Notes under the pieces: generated by a model | Databases searched by the model: none | Seen by the model: only the letters and a program-made list of their open reading frames with translations | What the model was told of the DNA's origin: nothing | Shown: in pieces, positions 51,369-63,155 of the stretch | Layout: each line of letters starts with the position of its first letter | Position numbering within the stretch: the stretch's first letter is position 1 | NCBI GenBank assembly: GCA_029215795.1 | Contig: JARDYH010000003.1 | Span: forward strand, 262,541,562 to 262,605,561 | Source of the DNA: Anniella stebbinsi | Lineage: Eukaryota; Chordata; Lepidosauria; Squamata; Anniellidae | Direction of reading: 5' to 3' | Length of the DNA: 64,000 bases | Translations under genes and position numbers: made by a program

Positions 51369-52650
51369 TGCGGTGTACTTGGTGAGGAGATCAATGGAGG
51401 AGTCTAAGGGGAGGGGAGTGGGGGGAGAGAAAGACCAGAAGAAAGCAGGATTGTGGGGAAAGGTAGAGTTGGGGATCTTGGAGAGAAGGGTGTGGGGACT
51501 TGGCGTAAAGAGAGACATGGGACTTGGCAGAACTGAGTCCTGGGTGGGATAGGCAAAAATGTAGAGCCTGGAGGAACCATAATGGGAGGAAGGTGAAGAA
51601 AATGAAAGGTGGAGAGCCTAACAAGCACATGAGAATTTGGGGGGGGGGGGGGTATGGAGAGACCAAAGAGGATCGTGTGAGATGGGTAGTGAAAGATAGG
51701 AAGATGTAGACTTATTAGAGATCCAAGGAGGGAGGGATATTTGAAGAAACAGGGAGATATATGGAACTTGAGGGAACGTGGAGATGAGGCAGGATGTAGC
51801 TTGAACCAGGGCTCAGCCGCTAATCCTGTTTTCAGTATCAAGATTTATCCATGGATTATGTACGTAAAGTAATAATCTAGAGTAAAGCACATCAGAGCAT
51901 GTTTAGAGTGTGTTTCCCTCATCGCTTGGAAACCACGTTCCATCTGGGCACATTTGGAGTTAGCTCATAATCATGCCCCTTTTCCTGCCCGTCTCCCTCT
52001 CCTCCCTTCCCCCTGCCCAGAAATATAGCCTTTTGGATCCACCTTCTCACAAGGAAGTGGTTCCATCAGCACATTGGCCTGGATGTTAAAAGAAGTGAAC
52101 TGGAGGGAATTTCCATGTAAGAAAGTGAGAAAATGCCCTGCCCTGAAGGAACTATGGGCTCTCTAGTGCCTGATGACTCAATTGGGTCATTTACACAAAG
52201 TAGCTACATAACTGTAGATATCACACAAATGTATATTGGAGCTTCCTCTTTAGATGGCTGTTCATGTCAAGGTTTATTCAGCCTAGCTGTCAGCCAGTGA
52301 TTAACTGCTGCAGCTGCCACTCCATCTATCATGTTCACACTTCTATAGTAATTAATTGTTTACTTTGAATTATCACTAGGAGGTCCAATACTCATTCTTC
52401 ACAACCTAGTGGAACCAGCATTAAAGTGCTTCTGGCGCAACTACTGCTGTTCTCTTTGAGGTGCCATAAGACATTTTGTTGTTTTTGTTCCAGCAGACTA
52501 AGGCTATTCCCCTGTAATTTGTTACTAGCACATTGTTATGGAAGACAGTGAAATCATTTAATAGTACCAATTATGTGACTCATTATTTCACACCTCTTCC
52601 CTCAGCATCCTAAAGCAAGGAAAGTGTTTGTCTTAAATCAAACATAACTT
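51369..52650. other. Purine-rich and unassigned intergenic DNA
   Basis: 51369-51780 is strongly purine-rich on the plus strand (GGAG/GGGA words, G14 at 51639-51652) with no coherent ORF. 51780-52650 shows nothing I recognise. Confidence 0.6.
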
Positions 52651-52659
52651 CCACTAAAC

Positions 52660-52803
52660 AAGAGTGCCCATGGGTGGGAGGGTGCTGTTGCACCAATGTC
52701 CTGCTTGTGGGTTTCTGTGGGCAGCTGGTTGGCCACTGTGAACAGAATGCTGGACTAGATGGACATTGGTCTGATCCAGCACAGCTCTTCTTACGTTCTT
52801 AAG
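52660..52803 (+). mobile_element. CR1-type LINE tail
   Basis: GAACAGAATGCTGGACTAGA and GGTCTGATCCAGCACAGCTC, ending in CTTCTTACGTTCTTA, are the noncoding 3' end of the CR1-type family in this window. Confidence 0.8.
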
Positions 52804-52879
52804 AGTAAACTATTGCTGGGTCCCTCGAGCAAAGCCAGGGTATTTCAAATCCAGTTAGCATAGTCTCTGCTTCAACCTT

Positions 52880-53344
52880 CCTGCACCTTCTAAAGGGGAC
52901 TAGCTGCTCACCGCTTCAAGCTGAACTTGGATGAAACTAAAATCTTGATTTTCCACCCTAAGCGCCCTTCCTCCTTCCTGTCTTTACCTCCCCTCTGTCT
53001 TCAAGGTACCCTGTTGCCAGGGTCCTGGGACTCCTGGTGGACGACCATCTTTCGCTGTGTTCCTTTATTGAGAACACAGCGAGGGCCTGCAATTTCCAGC
53101 TATTGAACATCTGCCGGATTCGCAGGTTCCTGTCTCAGGCGACTGCGGACCTCTTGGTTCGGGCCTTGGTTGTCTCATGCCTGGATTACTCCTAGCGGGT
53201 CTTCCTCTTTCCTCCCTCTGCCCTTTGATCCTGGTCCAGAACAGTGCTGTTAAGACTGTTCTGGACCTCCCCCTATTTGCCCATACCTCATTCCATTGTA
53301 GGGCCTTGCATTGGCTTCCAATTAAGGCCAAGGCCCAGTTTAAA
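52880..53344 (+). mobile_element. L2-like LINE fragment, cut by a later MITE
   Basis: The plus-strand translation contains KLNLDETKILIFHP, then, with stops and frameshifts, TASGAC-like residues, NSAVKTVLDLPL and RALHWLPIKAKAQFK, the reverse-transcriptase C-terminal region of L2-type LINEs. It ends abruptly at 53344, exactly where an inverted-repeat element begins. Confidence 0.8.
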
Positions 53345-53600
53345 GGCTGCGTTCAGACAATGGTGGTTTAAGTTGTCAACCATGAGTTGAGCAGTCAACA
53401 GTTGGTGGCAGCATTCAGACGACACGATAATCAACGGAAGGGGGGAAACAATTGTCCATTGTGTTGCTTATCAGCAGCATTCGAACGACATTTTAGGCAA
53501 CGGAGGGGGAAGAAGCAATGGACAGTAAGTTATTGGCAGCATTCGGACAACACAATGATCAACACAAGTGACGATTGTTCCCCCCCGCCCCCACTCCGTT
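53345..53600. mobile_element. MITE-end array: four copies of a terminal motif, about 60 bases apart
   Basis: The motif GGCAGCATTCRGACGACAC occurs near 53345, 53406, 53471 and 53525 with variation, in one orientation. It is the terminal motif of the element at 54315-54540. No mirrored right end was found, so this looks like tandem ends or serial partial insertions. Confidence 0.65.
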
Positions 53601-54314
53601 ATTCTTTGGCATTTAGCATTTTCTGCTAGGGAAGTGAAAATGTAATCTTGGTGTTGAACCACATTCAGCGCCAGTGAATTCACAGGTAGTGAACGTGTTG
53701 GCAAACAGGTGCTAATATATCACATCCCTTGACAAAATGTGGCGGAATCTCTGGCTTGATTATGCCATAATGTCAGACCTACAGTCCTCCCTGCATGTCC
53801 TCTACAGTGCTGCCTGAATATGCCTTCATATTATATGCCTTTCTTTAATGCAGTAGACTAGAGGCAAAATCATACTAAGGCAATATCTGATAATGGTTGT
53901 GGCTGCAGAGGTGATGGGAAGGACAATTTGGCTCTAATCTCTTGTCCAATGAATAAGGGTTGCTGGGAAGTCACACATCTTCCTTCCCAACCAGAACACC
54001 AGCAAGGGGAAGGTCTACCTGGCTCCCGCCATTGAATGGTGGACCAACAGCTGCTGATAGCTTGCTTTTCCCCTCCTTTCCAGAAAGAACTCTGTTGCAA
54101 CTTTCACTTGCCCTGTGAGTGCATTGAAAGAACAAACTGGCCACAGCCTCCAGTCAGTTACCTCCAAGTATAAAAACACATAGCAACTGCAATGGTCTTT
54201 CAGAATCACAGGTAATATCTCTTTCAAAGGTGTATGTGGAATATTTAGAAAAAATCTATGGGACACATGTAGTCACCTTAAATTGAGATAGATCATTGGT
54301 CCACCAGACTCATA

Positions 54315-54540
54315 GGCTGAATTCGGACGACACAATAATCAACTGGGGTGGGGGGAACAATCGTCAGTTGTACTGACTATCGTGTCATCCGAATGCTGCC
54401 ATAGTCAACTCAGCGCTGATCCTAATCCACACCACAGATGATTATTTATTACCATGTTGTGTGGGGAGTACCCCTGAGATGAACAACTGTAAAGTTGATT
54501 ATTACCCCACCATTGACTATCGTGTTGTCCGAATTCAGCC
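54315..54540. mobile_element. 226-bp MITE with perfect 3-bp target duplication
   Basis: The ends GGCTGAATTCGGACGACACA and, reverse complemented, GGCTGAATTCGGACAACACG are inverted, with ATA on each side (54312-54314 and 54541-54543). An inner mirrored copy of ATTCGGA words lies near 54398. It has the same style of ends and 3-bp duplication as 38798-39351. Confidence 0.85.
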
Positions 54541-54909
54541 ATACTGACAGCTTAACTGGCTGCAGTGGTAGACTGTAGGGCAGAAATCTTTCACACACTG
54601 CTGAGATCCTTTGTCATGGGAGATGCTGGAAACTATACCCAGAATTGAGTCAGTTTTACATAAAGTAAAAAAGAAAGATTGCTTTGGGATTTTATCTCTT
54701 ATTTAATGAATATTTTTAAATATGTAAGCTACTCAGAACCTTTTGGATAAGAATGCAATCAATAAAAATAAATTTGCCCAAAACATAGATCACCACCAAG
54801 TTAGTAATTAATTAGAAAGTGTGGGTGAGCACATGTCATTTGTTTCTACCCATTGAGAAAAAAAGATTGAGAAAGAAAAACAATGCATAAATCTATGTCA
54901 TGGTGGTAA

Positions 54910-55000
54910 TTTTTGTGAACTGCCCAGAGAGCTTTAGCTAATGGGCAGTATGAAATAACGAATGAATAAATAAATTAATTAAATAAATAAATAAATATCA
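54910..55000 (+). mobile_element. L2-like LINE tail
   Basis: GAACTGCCCAGAGAGCTTTAG and CTAATGGGCAGTATGAAATA, then AATAAATAAATA, form the plus-strand version of the L2-like tail seen at 9422-9700. Confidence 0.75.
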
Positions 55001-55584
55001 TGGGAATGTGCCTGGATACCTAACATTAGTGATTCATCTCAGAATTCTTAATGTTTCCTACTAGGACCTGTCATATCTCTATCATCTTTGCAAGTAAGGT
55101 TTTTACTGAATATTTCCATTACATAATTGAAAACGCTTTTCTCTATTGACTTTTTTTTTAAGATAATGCTTCAGCCAGATTGTCCCAGTGTGACAAGAAT
55201 ACGTGGAAGATAATTATTAATCATCTCTGCAGCTTCCATACAAATATGGTATTAGTGGCAGCATAAAACTGTGTGGAAAATGAACCAAAAAGATAACTTT
55301 CAGAATTGCAAACTTTGCTGACAGAATTACTTGCCTGAACTGAAAGGTACAAAGGGTTCTCTGAATCATCCCTGAAATTGCCTTTTTGAAGGATCTGAAT
55401 TGCAACCAACGTAAGGTTATTAAAAAAATGAAAATGTTAGATATGAACGATCCTGCTGTTGGAGGGAAAAAAGTATCAGATGCTGTGAAATTTGTAACTT
55501 GATCCTATTGGTGCCTGTGTACTCAAAAGAAAGTCCCATTGTGTTCAACAGGACTTACTGTTTCTGAAGTAAATGTACCTAATA

Positions 55585-56460
55585 ATAAGAATACATTTAT
55601 TTCTTACCTGCCTCTCCCTTTGGATCGTGGCGGGGAACAACATTAATACAATAACAATATAGATCAAATACATACATTAATTAAAAGAGCATATAAAACA
55701 ACTAATACAAAGTTCATCTGGGTAGGCCTGCCGGAAGAGGCTAGTTTTTATAGATGCCTTAAATTCAGAGAGAGTGTTAAATTGACAAATCTCCTCTAGC
55801 AGGCCATTCCAGAGTCTGGGGGCGACAGAAGAAAAGGTCCTCTGGGTAATAGTTGCCAGTCTTGTTTTGGTTGAAGTAAATTCTCCCCAGAGGACCTGAG
55901 TGTGCGGGGCGGATTGTATGGGAGAAGGCGATCCCATGGGTAACCTAGACCCAAACCATGTAGGGCTTTAAAGGTAATAACCAACACTTTGTACTTTGCC
56001 CGGAAACTAATTGGCAGCCACTAACAGAATCCCCAGTCTATCCCTGGTCTTCAGACTCAGGTATACACACTCAATGTAATTCAATTCCTGGACAGGAAGT
56101 CTGGTCAAGTTAAGATTGTCTTTGTAGACCACAGCTACTCCACCCCCACCCACCCCACCCACTTTTCCTCACCTGCTCGCTAACACAATACCCAGCTGGG
56201 AGGGCCTGAGCCCATGTCAGGCCACTGTTATCTCCCAGCCAGGTCTCTGTGAAGCATGCCAGGTTGACCTCCTCATCTGCAAGGAGGTCATAGATGATAT
56301 TCATTTTGTTTTTAACCAACCTGGCATTGTATAGGAGCAAGGAGAGGTTCTCTGGGTGGCCTGGTTCGTGCTCCAAGATCCCCGGGGCAGCAGGGAGACC
56401 AGAAGGTAAGATGGGTGTTAAATATCTATCTCCCCTTCCCCTGTAATGGCACTTCACCCT
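55585..56460 (-). mobile_element. L2-like LINE with large internal deletion
   Basis: The upstream part (56457-56110) encodes an endonuclease-domain start: LLLYNARLVKNKMNIIYDLL and NLACFTETWLGDNSG. The downstream part (55937-55677) encodes the C-terminal end: QRTFSSVAPRLWNGLLEEIC and EFKASIKTSLFRQAYP. The reverse transcriptase between them is missing. The tail CCTCTCCCTTTGGATCG (plus strand) matches 27440-27645. Confidence 0.88.
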
Positions 56461-57587
56461 GCCATTGCCCTATCTTCCTCTGCCCTGCACAACACATATT
56501 GCCGCTCCCTCCCTCACACATTATGCTCTACCATACACACAATAGCAAACAAAAGACTACAATTATCAGTTAAAATTTAACAAGTAGCTCAATTTGATAC
56601 TCCATTCAACCAATCAATCATACACATCCAACTAGCACAATCATAGATGATAGTTTGTGGTAATAGCCAGCCACTGGTCACAAAAAGGACATCAGGCTAG
56701 CTAATCCACTAGCAATATAAAAGTATTTCCCAGTCATTCAATCATTCCCAGTCATATCTCACATGGAGCCTCACATACGTTCCTCCCCTCTGTCTCTCAC
56801 CCAGAGGGTAACCCACTTCAAACCACAACAGGCTCTCACCCTGAGCAGAAGAAGCAGTCCTCACACACACACACACATACACACACAAACTGGGGGGGGG
56901 GGGGGAAGCAAACTAAGGCCATGTTCTGTAAATAAATGTAATACTTTTCAGTCATCTTAAGCAGGATACAGACATTCCAAAGCACTGTTTAACTATGCAG
57001 TTGATTTACATTATGTATTTTTCTATAGTTAAAAGTCTCATCCATATGATCATATGAAGTCTACCTGTAAAATTACAATAGATTGGATCCATACTTAGTC
57101 ATGCTTAGACAAGACCCACTGAAATCAGTGAGAGAAGTTAGCCATAATGAATTCAAATTTCATTGATTTCAATGGGTCTGCTCTAAGCATGACTGTCTGG
57201 ATCCAACCTATTGATTTCAGGAAGCCAGCAATCATGAGAGTTATGGTGGTGAAAATCCTCAAACACTACCACCATCTCATATATGTGGCAACAGGAAAGA
57301 TGACTTTTAGTGGGAGCAATAGTGGTACATTGTGAAATGTAACGGCTGTGCAAAATAACATCCCTATTTCAATTCTTGATTCAAACACCTGTTCATTAGG
57401 TGGCCTTAGGCAAGCCACTCTCTCTTTCTTTCTCAGCATCCTTTCTGCAACATAGAAAAATAATATTAATATATCTGACAGTGTTACTTTAAAGATTAGA
57501 GAGGTAATGTATGTAAGTCACTCTAAGTGCATAGAAATAGAGTTGTATAAAATACTATATAGTAGTAGTGTAGGCGAAGGACTCTGA
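56461..57587. other. Intergenic, no assigned gene
   Basis: It holds a short CA tract near 56861-56885 and a G14 run (56892-56905). Two near-copies of a word (ATTGGATCCATACTTAGTCA and, inverted, TGACTGTCTGGATCCAACC) enclose 57083-57210 as a small inverted-repeat element. Nothing else is recognised. Confidence 0.55.
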
Positions 57588-58207
57588 GCTTCATCACACC
57601 TAACCCCCTGCACCTGGTTTGCCTCCATTTTTTTTTACCTCTGAGGCAAACGCGCCTCAAGCTTATGATTCCCTTTCACTCTTTCGCTCCTACGGTCCTT
57701 TGCCCTTTCTCTCCACTCCACTCCACTCCTCCCCTTCTCTTTCTTCCTCCAGTCAAGTCCCAGCAGATGAGTATTCCAACCAGACTGCCTTTCTCTCGGG
57801 CAACAATGGAATGAACATTTAGTTTGGCTCTTTGGGGGCATTGAGGGAGTACAATCCTGTCTCTGCAGAGATTCAGGCATTATATGATTTTAAAAAACGC
57901 TTTGGAGCCTGGGATGCAAGGTTTGGGTTTTATAGTGAGACTTGGAGCCGGCTGCTGGGAGAGATTGCTTTTCCCTGCCAGGACCTGATGCAATCCATTC
58001 AAGCCCCCAGTTCCTTTAAAGCTACACAGAGGTTTACCACAGATTTAATGCATTTAGGGAAAATAATCCAGACTTTCAGCGTTCCACAAAAGGCTGGGGA
58101 AGAGACGATATCAGCAGGACAGGCACGGCGTCATGTGAGTACTATGCTGCAAATCCTCACACCAGGTATGGCGAGAGTGCAGTCAATCGCTGGTGTGATG
58201 GAAGCCT
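57588..58207 (+). mobile_element. Possible nonautonomous element carrying an unrecognised ORF
   Basis: GCTTCATCACACC (57589) and its near-mirror GGTGTGATGGAAGC (58191-58204) could be terminal inverted repeats about 620 bp apart. Inside, one plus-strand frame is open from 57619 for about 220 codons except for one TAG at 57820. It includes EIQALYDFKKRFGAWDARF and FKATQRFTTDLMHLGKIIQ. I recognise no family. A pyrimidine tract ending CTTCCTCCAG (57752) and a CAT|GTGAGT (58135) could act as splice sites. It may be a decayed transposon protein, a gene fragment or chance. Confidence 0.4.
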
Positions 58208-58400
58208 CTGGCTTAGTGGTAGAGCACACACTGTGCATGCAGAAGGTCCCAGGTTCAATCCCCAGCATCTCCAAGTAAGGCTGGGAAGGAATTCTGCTGA
58301 AACTCTAGAGATCTGCTGCCAGTCAGTGTCAATAATACTGGGCTAGATGGACCCATGGTGTGTGCCTCAGTATAAGTCAGTTTTCTATGTTAGTAGTATG
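58206..58400 (+). mobile_element. tRNA-derived SINE
   Basis: The head has an A-box-like TGGCTTAGTGGTAGAGC and a B-box-like GGTTCAATCCC (58252-58262). It is followed by the SINE body with TACTGGGCTAGATGGACC and CTCAGTATAAG. It matches the minus-strand copy at 8050-8237. Confidence 0.85.
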
Positions 58401-59470
58401 GTGACAACTAGTAGTAGTGGAAGTAGTAGTAATTTGGACAGGTTCAGAGTTTCCATGTACAATTTGTCAGTTACCTGACCAGAATGTCAGATATTGTAGG
58501 GGCTCCTATGCCAAGATTGCATTTGGAGCTTTAAGATGCCCTCTGTAATTGCAATGTTTATTATTTTTATATAAAGTTAGTTTTGCATGTGGGAAATCTC
58601 ACGGTTCAAATAGATGCTCAGCAGGTGGTCTTAGGCAAGTTATTTTCAGCTTAACCTAAAAAGAAAATCAAACAAGATTAGGATCTATTGCAACTTGTCC
58701 TGTGCCTTGAGGATAGGACAGGAAAGAAATCTAATTAAAACAAAGGAACACATCTTGGTCATTAGCTTTAGGTCTGAATGTACTTGCAACTACTTCAGTC
58801 TCATTAACATCCTGTTAATAGCTGCTATGAGTTGTATGATCTCTCACACTTGTGTGTGATTACATACTGTCTACTTAATAGTTATTATGCTTTACTGTCC
58901 ACTGCTTACCTCTTCCATCACTTCCAGTTGTATTTGGTAATGTCTCAAATAAGACAATCCACATGCTAAACAAGTAGGATGACTTTCAGAGACAGTGAAT
59001 GCTCACATCTCTCAGTGAGGACTTTATTTAAAGGGGGGAAATCTGTTTTACTGTGATTTATGAGAAACCAGTTTAGCAAGATTTTCCTGGCCAGAATGCC
59101 AAAGGCTTATAGATAATAAATACCCTCCCATTTTAGAATAATTGTGGCATGTGGGAAGAACCTGAAAGTATTAATCTCTTCAAATTAAATCCTCTCTAAT
59201 TACTTTGAATACTTCTGCCAATCTGTTTTCTTGGCAAATTCCTTTATTTATCATGGTGTTTTCAAAGAATGTGGAATGGGGGTGAGAGAGAAAAGCCTGG
59301 CAGTTACACAGATCAAAGAGAATTAAACCAACTATTGATACACTATTTGATATGGTGAACTTTTAAAACTATGACTCTCAAGGTGAAGGTTTTTCGCCAA
59401 TTGTGTAAGGTTTTTCACCACTTATGTAACAATATCCTTCCCCCTTTTCTCATGGGAACCTGGCATTATA
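58401..59470. other. Intergenic, nothing recognised
   Basis: AT-rich DNA with no long ORF, repeat family or hairpin that I can identify. Confidence 0.6.
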
Positions 59471-59474
59471 CTCA

Positions 59475-59565
59475 TTCAGATCATTGTCCCATCTACACTG
59501 AGTAGCAATTGCTCTCCAGGGATTCTGACAGTCTCTTCCAGCCCAACCTGGGGACTACTTTATTT
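59475..59565 (-). mobile_element. tRNA-derived SINE fragment
   Basis: CATTGTCCCATCTACACTGAG and AGCAATTGCTCTCCAGGGAT match the body of the SINE at 8050-8237. The head is missing. Confidence 0.65.
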
Positions 59566-60690
59566 CTCAAATTTGTATACCACTTTCCAGAGTTAATCAG
59601 CAATAAATCTGTACTCTTTGCTGTGAACTACAGACCATAGCTGGCTGGGTCACACTTCAGGGAAAGTCTGAGTGAAGAGATGGCTCTTAAGATCTCACTA
59701 TCTGGAATGTAGAAGCCTGTCAAATGACAGGTGGTAAATCGTTCCAGATGGTGATTGCTGTAATGCTACATGCTTTACTGCATGTGCTCCTGTCCTGAGG
59801 CAAATCTCAGGAATATGTGGCACCCTCAAAAGTGCTCCGTCGGATGATTGCAGAGATTAAGAAGGACATAATGGGCAAGGAGATACCTAAATTAACCTGG
59901 TCCCAAGCTGTTTAGAGATTTATATGTTAACAGCCTTAAACGTTGCTGGTAACTTGTTGGAATCCAGTACAGTTGTTTTAAAAAGGGTGTAACTTGCTAT
60001 TAGAAAGATGGTTCATTTAGCTGTCTCACCGTTGCATTCTGCACCAGTTGCAGCTTCTGGATCACCCAAGAGTACCCCTACAAAGAGTGCATTAAAGTAA
60101 TCCAATCTTAAGGTTACCAGTGCCTGAACCACTGGACTAAGCTATTACATTTAAGGAACTGCTGTAGTTGACATACCAGCTAAAGCTGGTAAAAGGCACT
60201 GCTAGCCATCAAGGTCACATAAGCCCCCAGTAACAAAGATGAATCTAGGAGTAGCCCCAAACTATCCACCTGTTCCTTCAGGGTGAGAGCAACCCCATGT
60301 AGAATAGAAAACTGATCTGTTTCTCAGACCTATGTCCCAACCCACCCACATTGCTTCCATCTTGCCAGGATTCAAACTCAGTTTATTGACCCTCATCCAG
60401 CCTACCACTGCATCTAAGCAGCGGTCCAGAGCCTACACGATCATGCCTGATTCAGATGTTATAGAGAAATAGAGCTGGATGTCATCTGCATACTGTAGAA
60501 ACTTCATTCCCAATCCCTGGATGATCTCTTCCAATGGCTTCATATAAACTGTCCTGCGGCATCCCATAGCACAAGTGCTAGCAAGTTGAGGCGCACTCCC
60601 ACAACACTACTCCCTGAAACTGATCCTGTAAGAAGGAATGGAACCAATGAAGTACAATGTCCCTAATACCCATCTCGCATGCCATGGCCG
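59565..60690 (-). mobile_element. Decayed L2-like LINE with reverse-transcriptase active site
   Basis: The minus strand encodes QYADDIQLYFS near 60500, the reverse-transcriptase YADD box, followed by LDRCLDAVVGWMRVNKLSLN and PGKMEAMWVG, the L2-type thumb region. Further down are frameshifted remnants of the C-terminal end. Multiple stops make it inactive. Confidence 0.82.
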
Positions 60691-60782
60691 ATTGAGTAAG
60701 TAAAGATAGCACTCTCTCCATCGCTGATGCTGAGGATTCAACTTGCATGCATAGCATGTTCTCTACCACTGAGCTACAGGCC
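60690..60782 (-). mobile_element. tRNA-derived SINE head
   Basis: CATGTTCTCTACCACTGAGC and GAGGATTCAACTTGCATGCA on the plus strand are the complement of a SINE tRNA-like head. Only the head remains. Confidence 0.65.
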
Positions 60783-61384
60783 TTTGCCTCCCCACATTGC
60801 AATTGCAAACTGAACTCTGTCTGGATCAGCCATCAGTCATGTCTCTACCTCCTGAGTTAAGGCAAGCTTCCCACCCCTTTTTAAAATGTCATATGCATGC
60901 TTATTACTTTAAAAAAAACAGTTGCAAAACCATTCTGGGTATATTGTGTATGAGTATCGGTTATATTGTGTATGTATATCAGTTACATCGTGGAGATCAG
61001 CCAACTAGTGTTATTAACAGCCATCTTTCATTGTGAATCCACAGAATTGTTGGTGTACCCCTATACCTTAACCTCAGAAAAGGTACATTTGGTTCGCATG
61101 TGGTGGTGTAACTTCCAATCTCACCCCACTGTTTACATCTATGCACAGTGAGATCCAGAACATGCCTCACGTCTATGCACTTTTTCCTTGCTCCCATCAC
61201 CTTCCATAGGACTACCAGGAAGCTCCATGATGACTATATTAATGGAGAATTTCCTTTTACCTGAGATACTAAACCCACCTAGCTTACTAGGGTCAATGTC
61301 AAAGGTCATCACACGTTCAAATGAGCACAGGACCCCTTGGTTCTGGCATTCTGATCTTTGCCCAATGAAAGGAGATGGAGAGGA

Positions 61385-61432
<48 letters not shown>

Positions 61433-62080
61433 CTTGAGGCTGTAAGCGGATATGTGGAGAAGTAATGTTATAACAGCCCCAAAGAGATAGTAGAACCACT
61501 GAAATCTATCAGACTTAAGATAGTTGGTTTCAAAGCATCTCTAAGCACAACTAAGTCTGGATCCAACTCACTATAACTAAATTGGCTGAATTTGCCTCTT
61601 TTGGAAGACATCTGCTTGAAATGCCAACTTCTTCAGCGTAATTTCAGTGTTTCATATATGATAACAATAATGATAGCTGTTATCTCCAGCTGTCTCCCAA
61701 ATATAATTGTTAACTGAAATTCTCTTCAAAAGCACCTAGCGAACAGGCAACAGCTGCAGGCTAGTTTTGTTTTAAAGCAGCCAGCAAAAAGCAAATTCAA
61801 ATTCCTGATTTAGTTCTGTTCACAAAAGATTTTTCTTTCTTTCTACAAAAACTGCTACTTGTCAGAATAAAAAATGCCCTGGCAATCTTAAGTAAAATTA
61901 AAATCAAACAAAAATAAAAGTAGTAGCATTGCAGAGGACATTTGAAGGTGATACTGTAAAAAATACATGTTGACTTTTAATGTTCTCTTGTTATCTCTGG
62001 TCAAACTATTATTGCCAAATTCTATAACGCTTTAATCAATACTTGTGAAAAGCTCCAACAAATTGCAAGCAATGCAAGCA
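60783..62080. other. Intergenic with a GAAA microsatellite
   Basis: Pure GAAA repeats run over 61388-61432. No gene or family is recognised in the rest. Confidence 0.7.
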
Positions 62081-62084
62081 GTAC

Positions 62085-62465
62085 CCCTGCAATGAATGAG
62101 AGAAGAGAAGACTGAGGGGAGACATGATAGCACTTTTCAAATACTTGAAAGGTTGTCTTACAAAGGAGGGCCAGGATCTCTTCTCGATCATCCCAGAGTG
62201 CAGGATATAAAATAATGGGCTCAAGTTACAGGAAGCCAGATTCCCCCAGGACATCAGGAAAAACTTCCTGACTGTTAGAGCAGTACGACAATGGAACCGA
62301 TTACCTAGGGAGGTCATGGACTCTCTCACACTAGAGGCCTTCACGAGGCAGCTGGACAGCCATCTCGCAGGGATGCTTTACGGTGGATTCCTGCATTCAA
62401 CAGGAGGTTGGACTCAATGGCCTTATAGGCCCCTTCCAACTCTGCTATGATTCTGTCATTCTAAT
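62085..62465 (+). mobile_element. CR1 LINE 3' end
   Basis: The plus strand encodes the CR1 ORF2 end (NGLKLQEARFPQDIRKNFLT, VRQWNRLPREVMDSLTLEAF) with one stop. It continues with GGCCTTATAGGCCCCTTCCA and ends in TATGATTCTG. It is about as long as, and close to, 31143-31430. Confidence 0.9.
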
Positions 62466-62509
62466 GTATATATAGGGCTGCTGCAGGAACCAATGCAACT
62501 GATGGTAAT

Positions 62510-63155
62510 TTATTTATTTTATTTATTTATTTATTGCATTTTTATACCGCCCCATAGCCGAAGCTCTCTGGGCGGTTCACAAAAATTAAAACCATGAAAT
62601 CATTTTAAAATATATAAAACAAGGCACAATCTAAAAACACAGAATAACATACAATATAAAAACACAACCAGAATAAAACCAAGCAGCAGGAATTAATACA
62701 GATTAAAATACAAATTTAAAACAGCAAGGATTAAAATTGAGTTAATTTAACTGTTAAAATACTGGGAGAATAAAAAGGTCTTCACCTGGCGACGAAAAGA
62801 GTACAAAGTAGGCGGCAGGCAAACCTCTCTGGGGAGCTCATTCCACAGCCGGGGTGCCACAGCAGAGAAAGCCCTCCTCCTAGTGGCCACCTGCCTCACT
62901 TCCTTTGGCAGGGGCTCACGGAGAAGGACCCCTGTAGATGATCTTAGGGTCCGGGCAGGTACATATGGGAGGAGGCGTTCCTTTAGATAACCTGGCCCCA
63001 AGCCGTTTAGGGCTTTAAATGTTAGTACCAGCACTTTGAATTGGGCCCGGACCTGGATCGGCAGCCAGTGAAGTTGGAAAAGGACTGGCGTAATATGGTC
63101 TCGTTGGCCAGTCCCTGTTAACAATCTGGGTAATACAATTCCTATTCCATGCATA
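62510..63155 (-). mobile_element. L2-like LINE 3' end, well preserved
   Basis: The TTTA repeat and tail ATAGCCGAAGCTCTCTGGGC lead into a 135-codon open frame. It contains RDHITPVLFQLHWLPIQVRA, TFKALNGLGPGYLKERLLPY and AFSAVAPRLWNELPREVCLP, the C-terminal end of L2-type ORF2. It is 5' truncated near 63155. This is the best copy of its subfamily in the window. Confidence 0.92.

Noticed and set aside
53345..53600. A CRISPR-like array (repeats about 60 bases apart)
   Set aside because: The repeats are variable, match a transposon end 1 kb away, and the DNA is vertebrate.
58206..58280. A tRNA gene
   Set aside because: The A- and B-box-like words belong to a SINE head. The body that follows and the second copy at 8050 show it is a retroposon.
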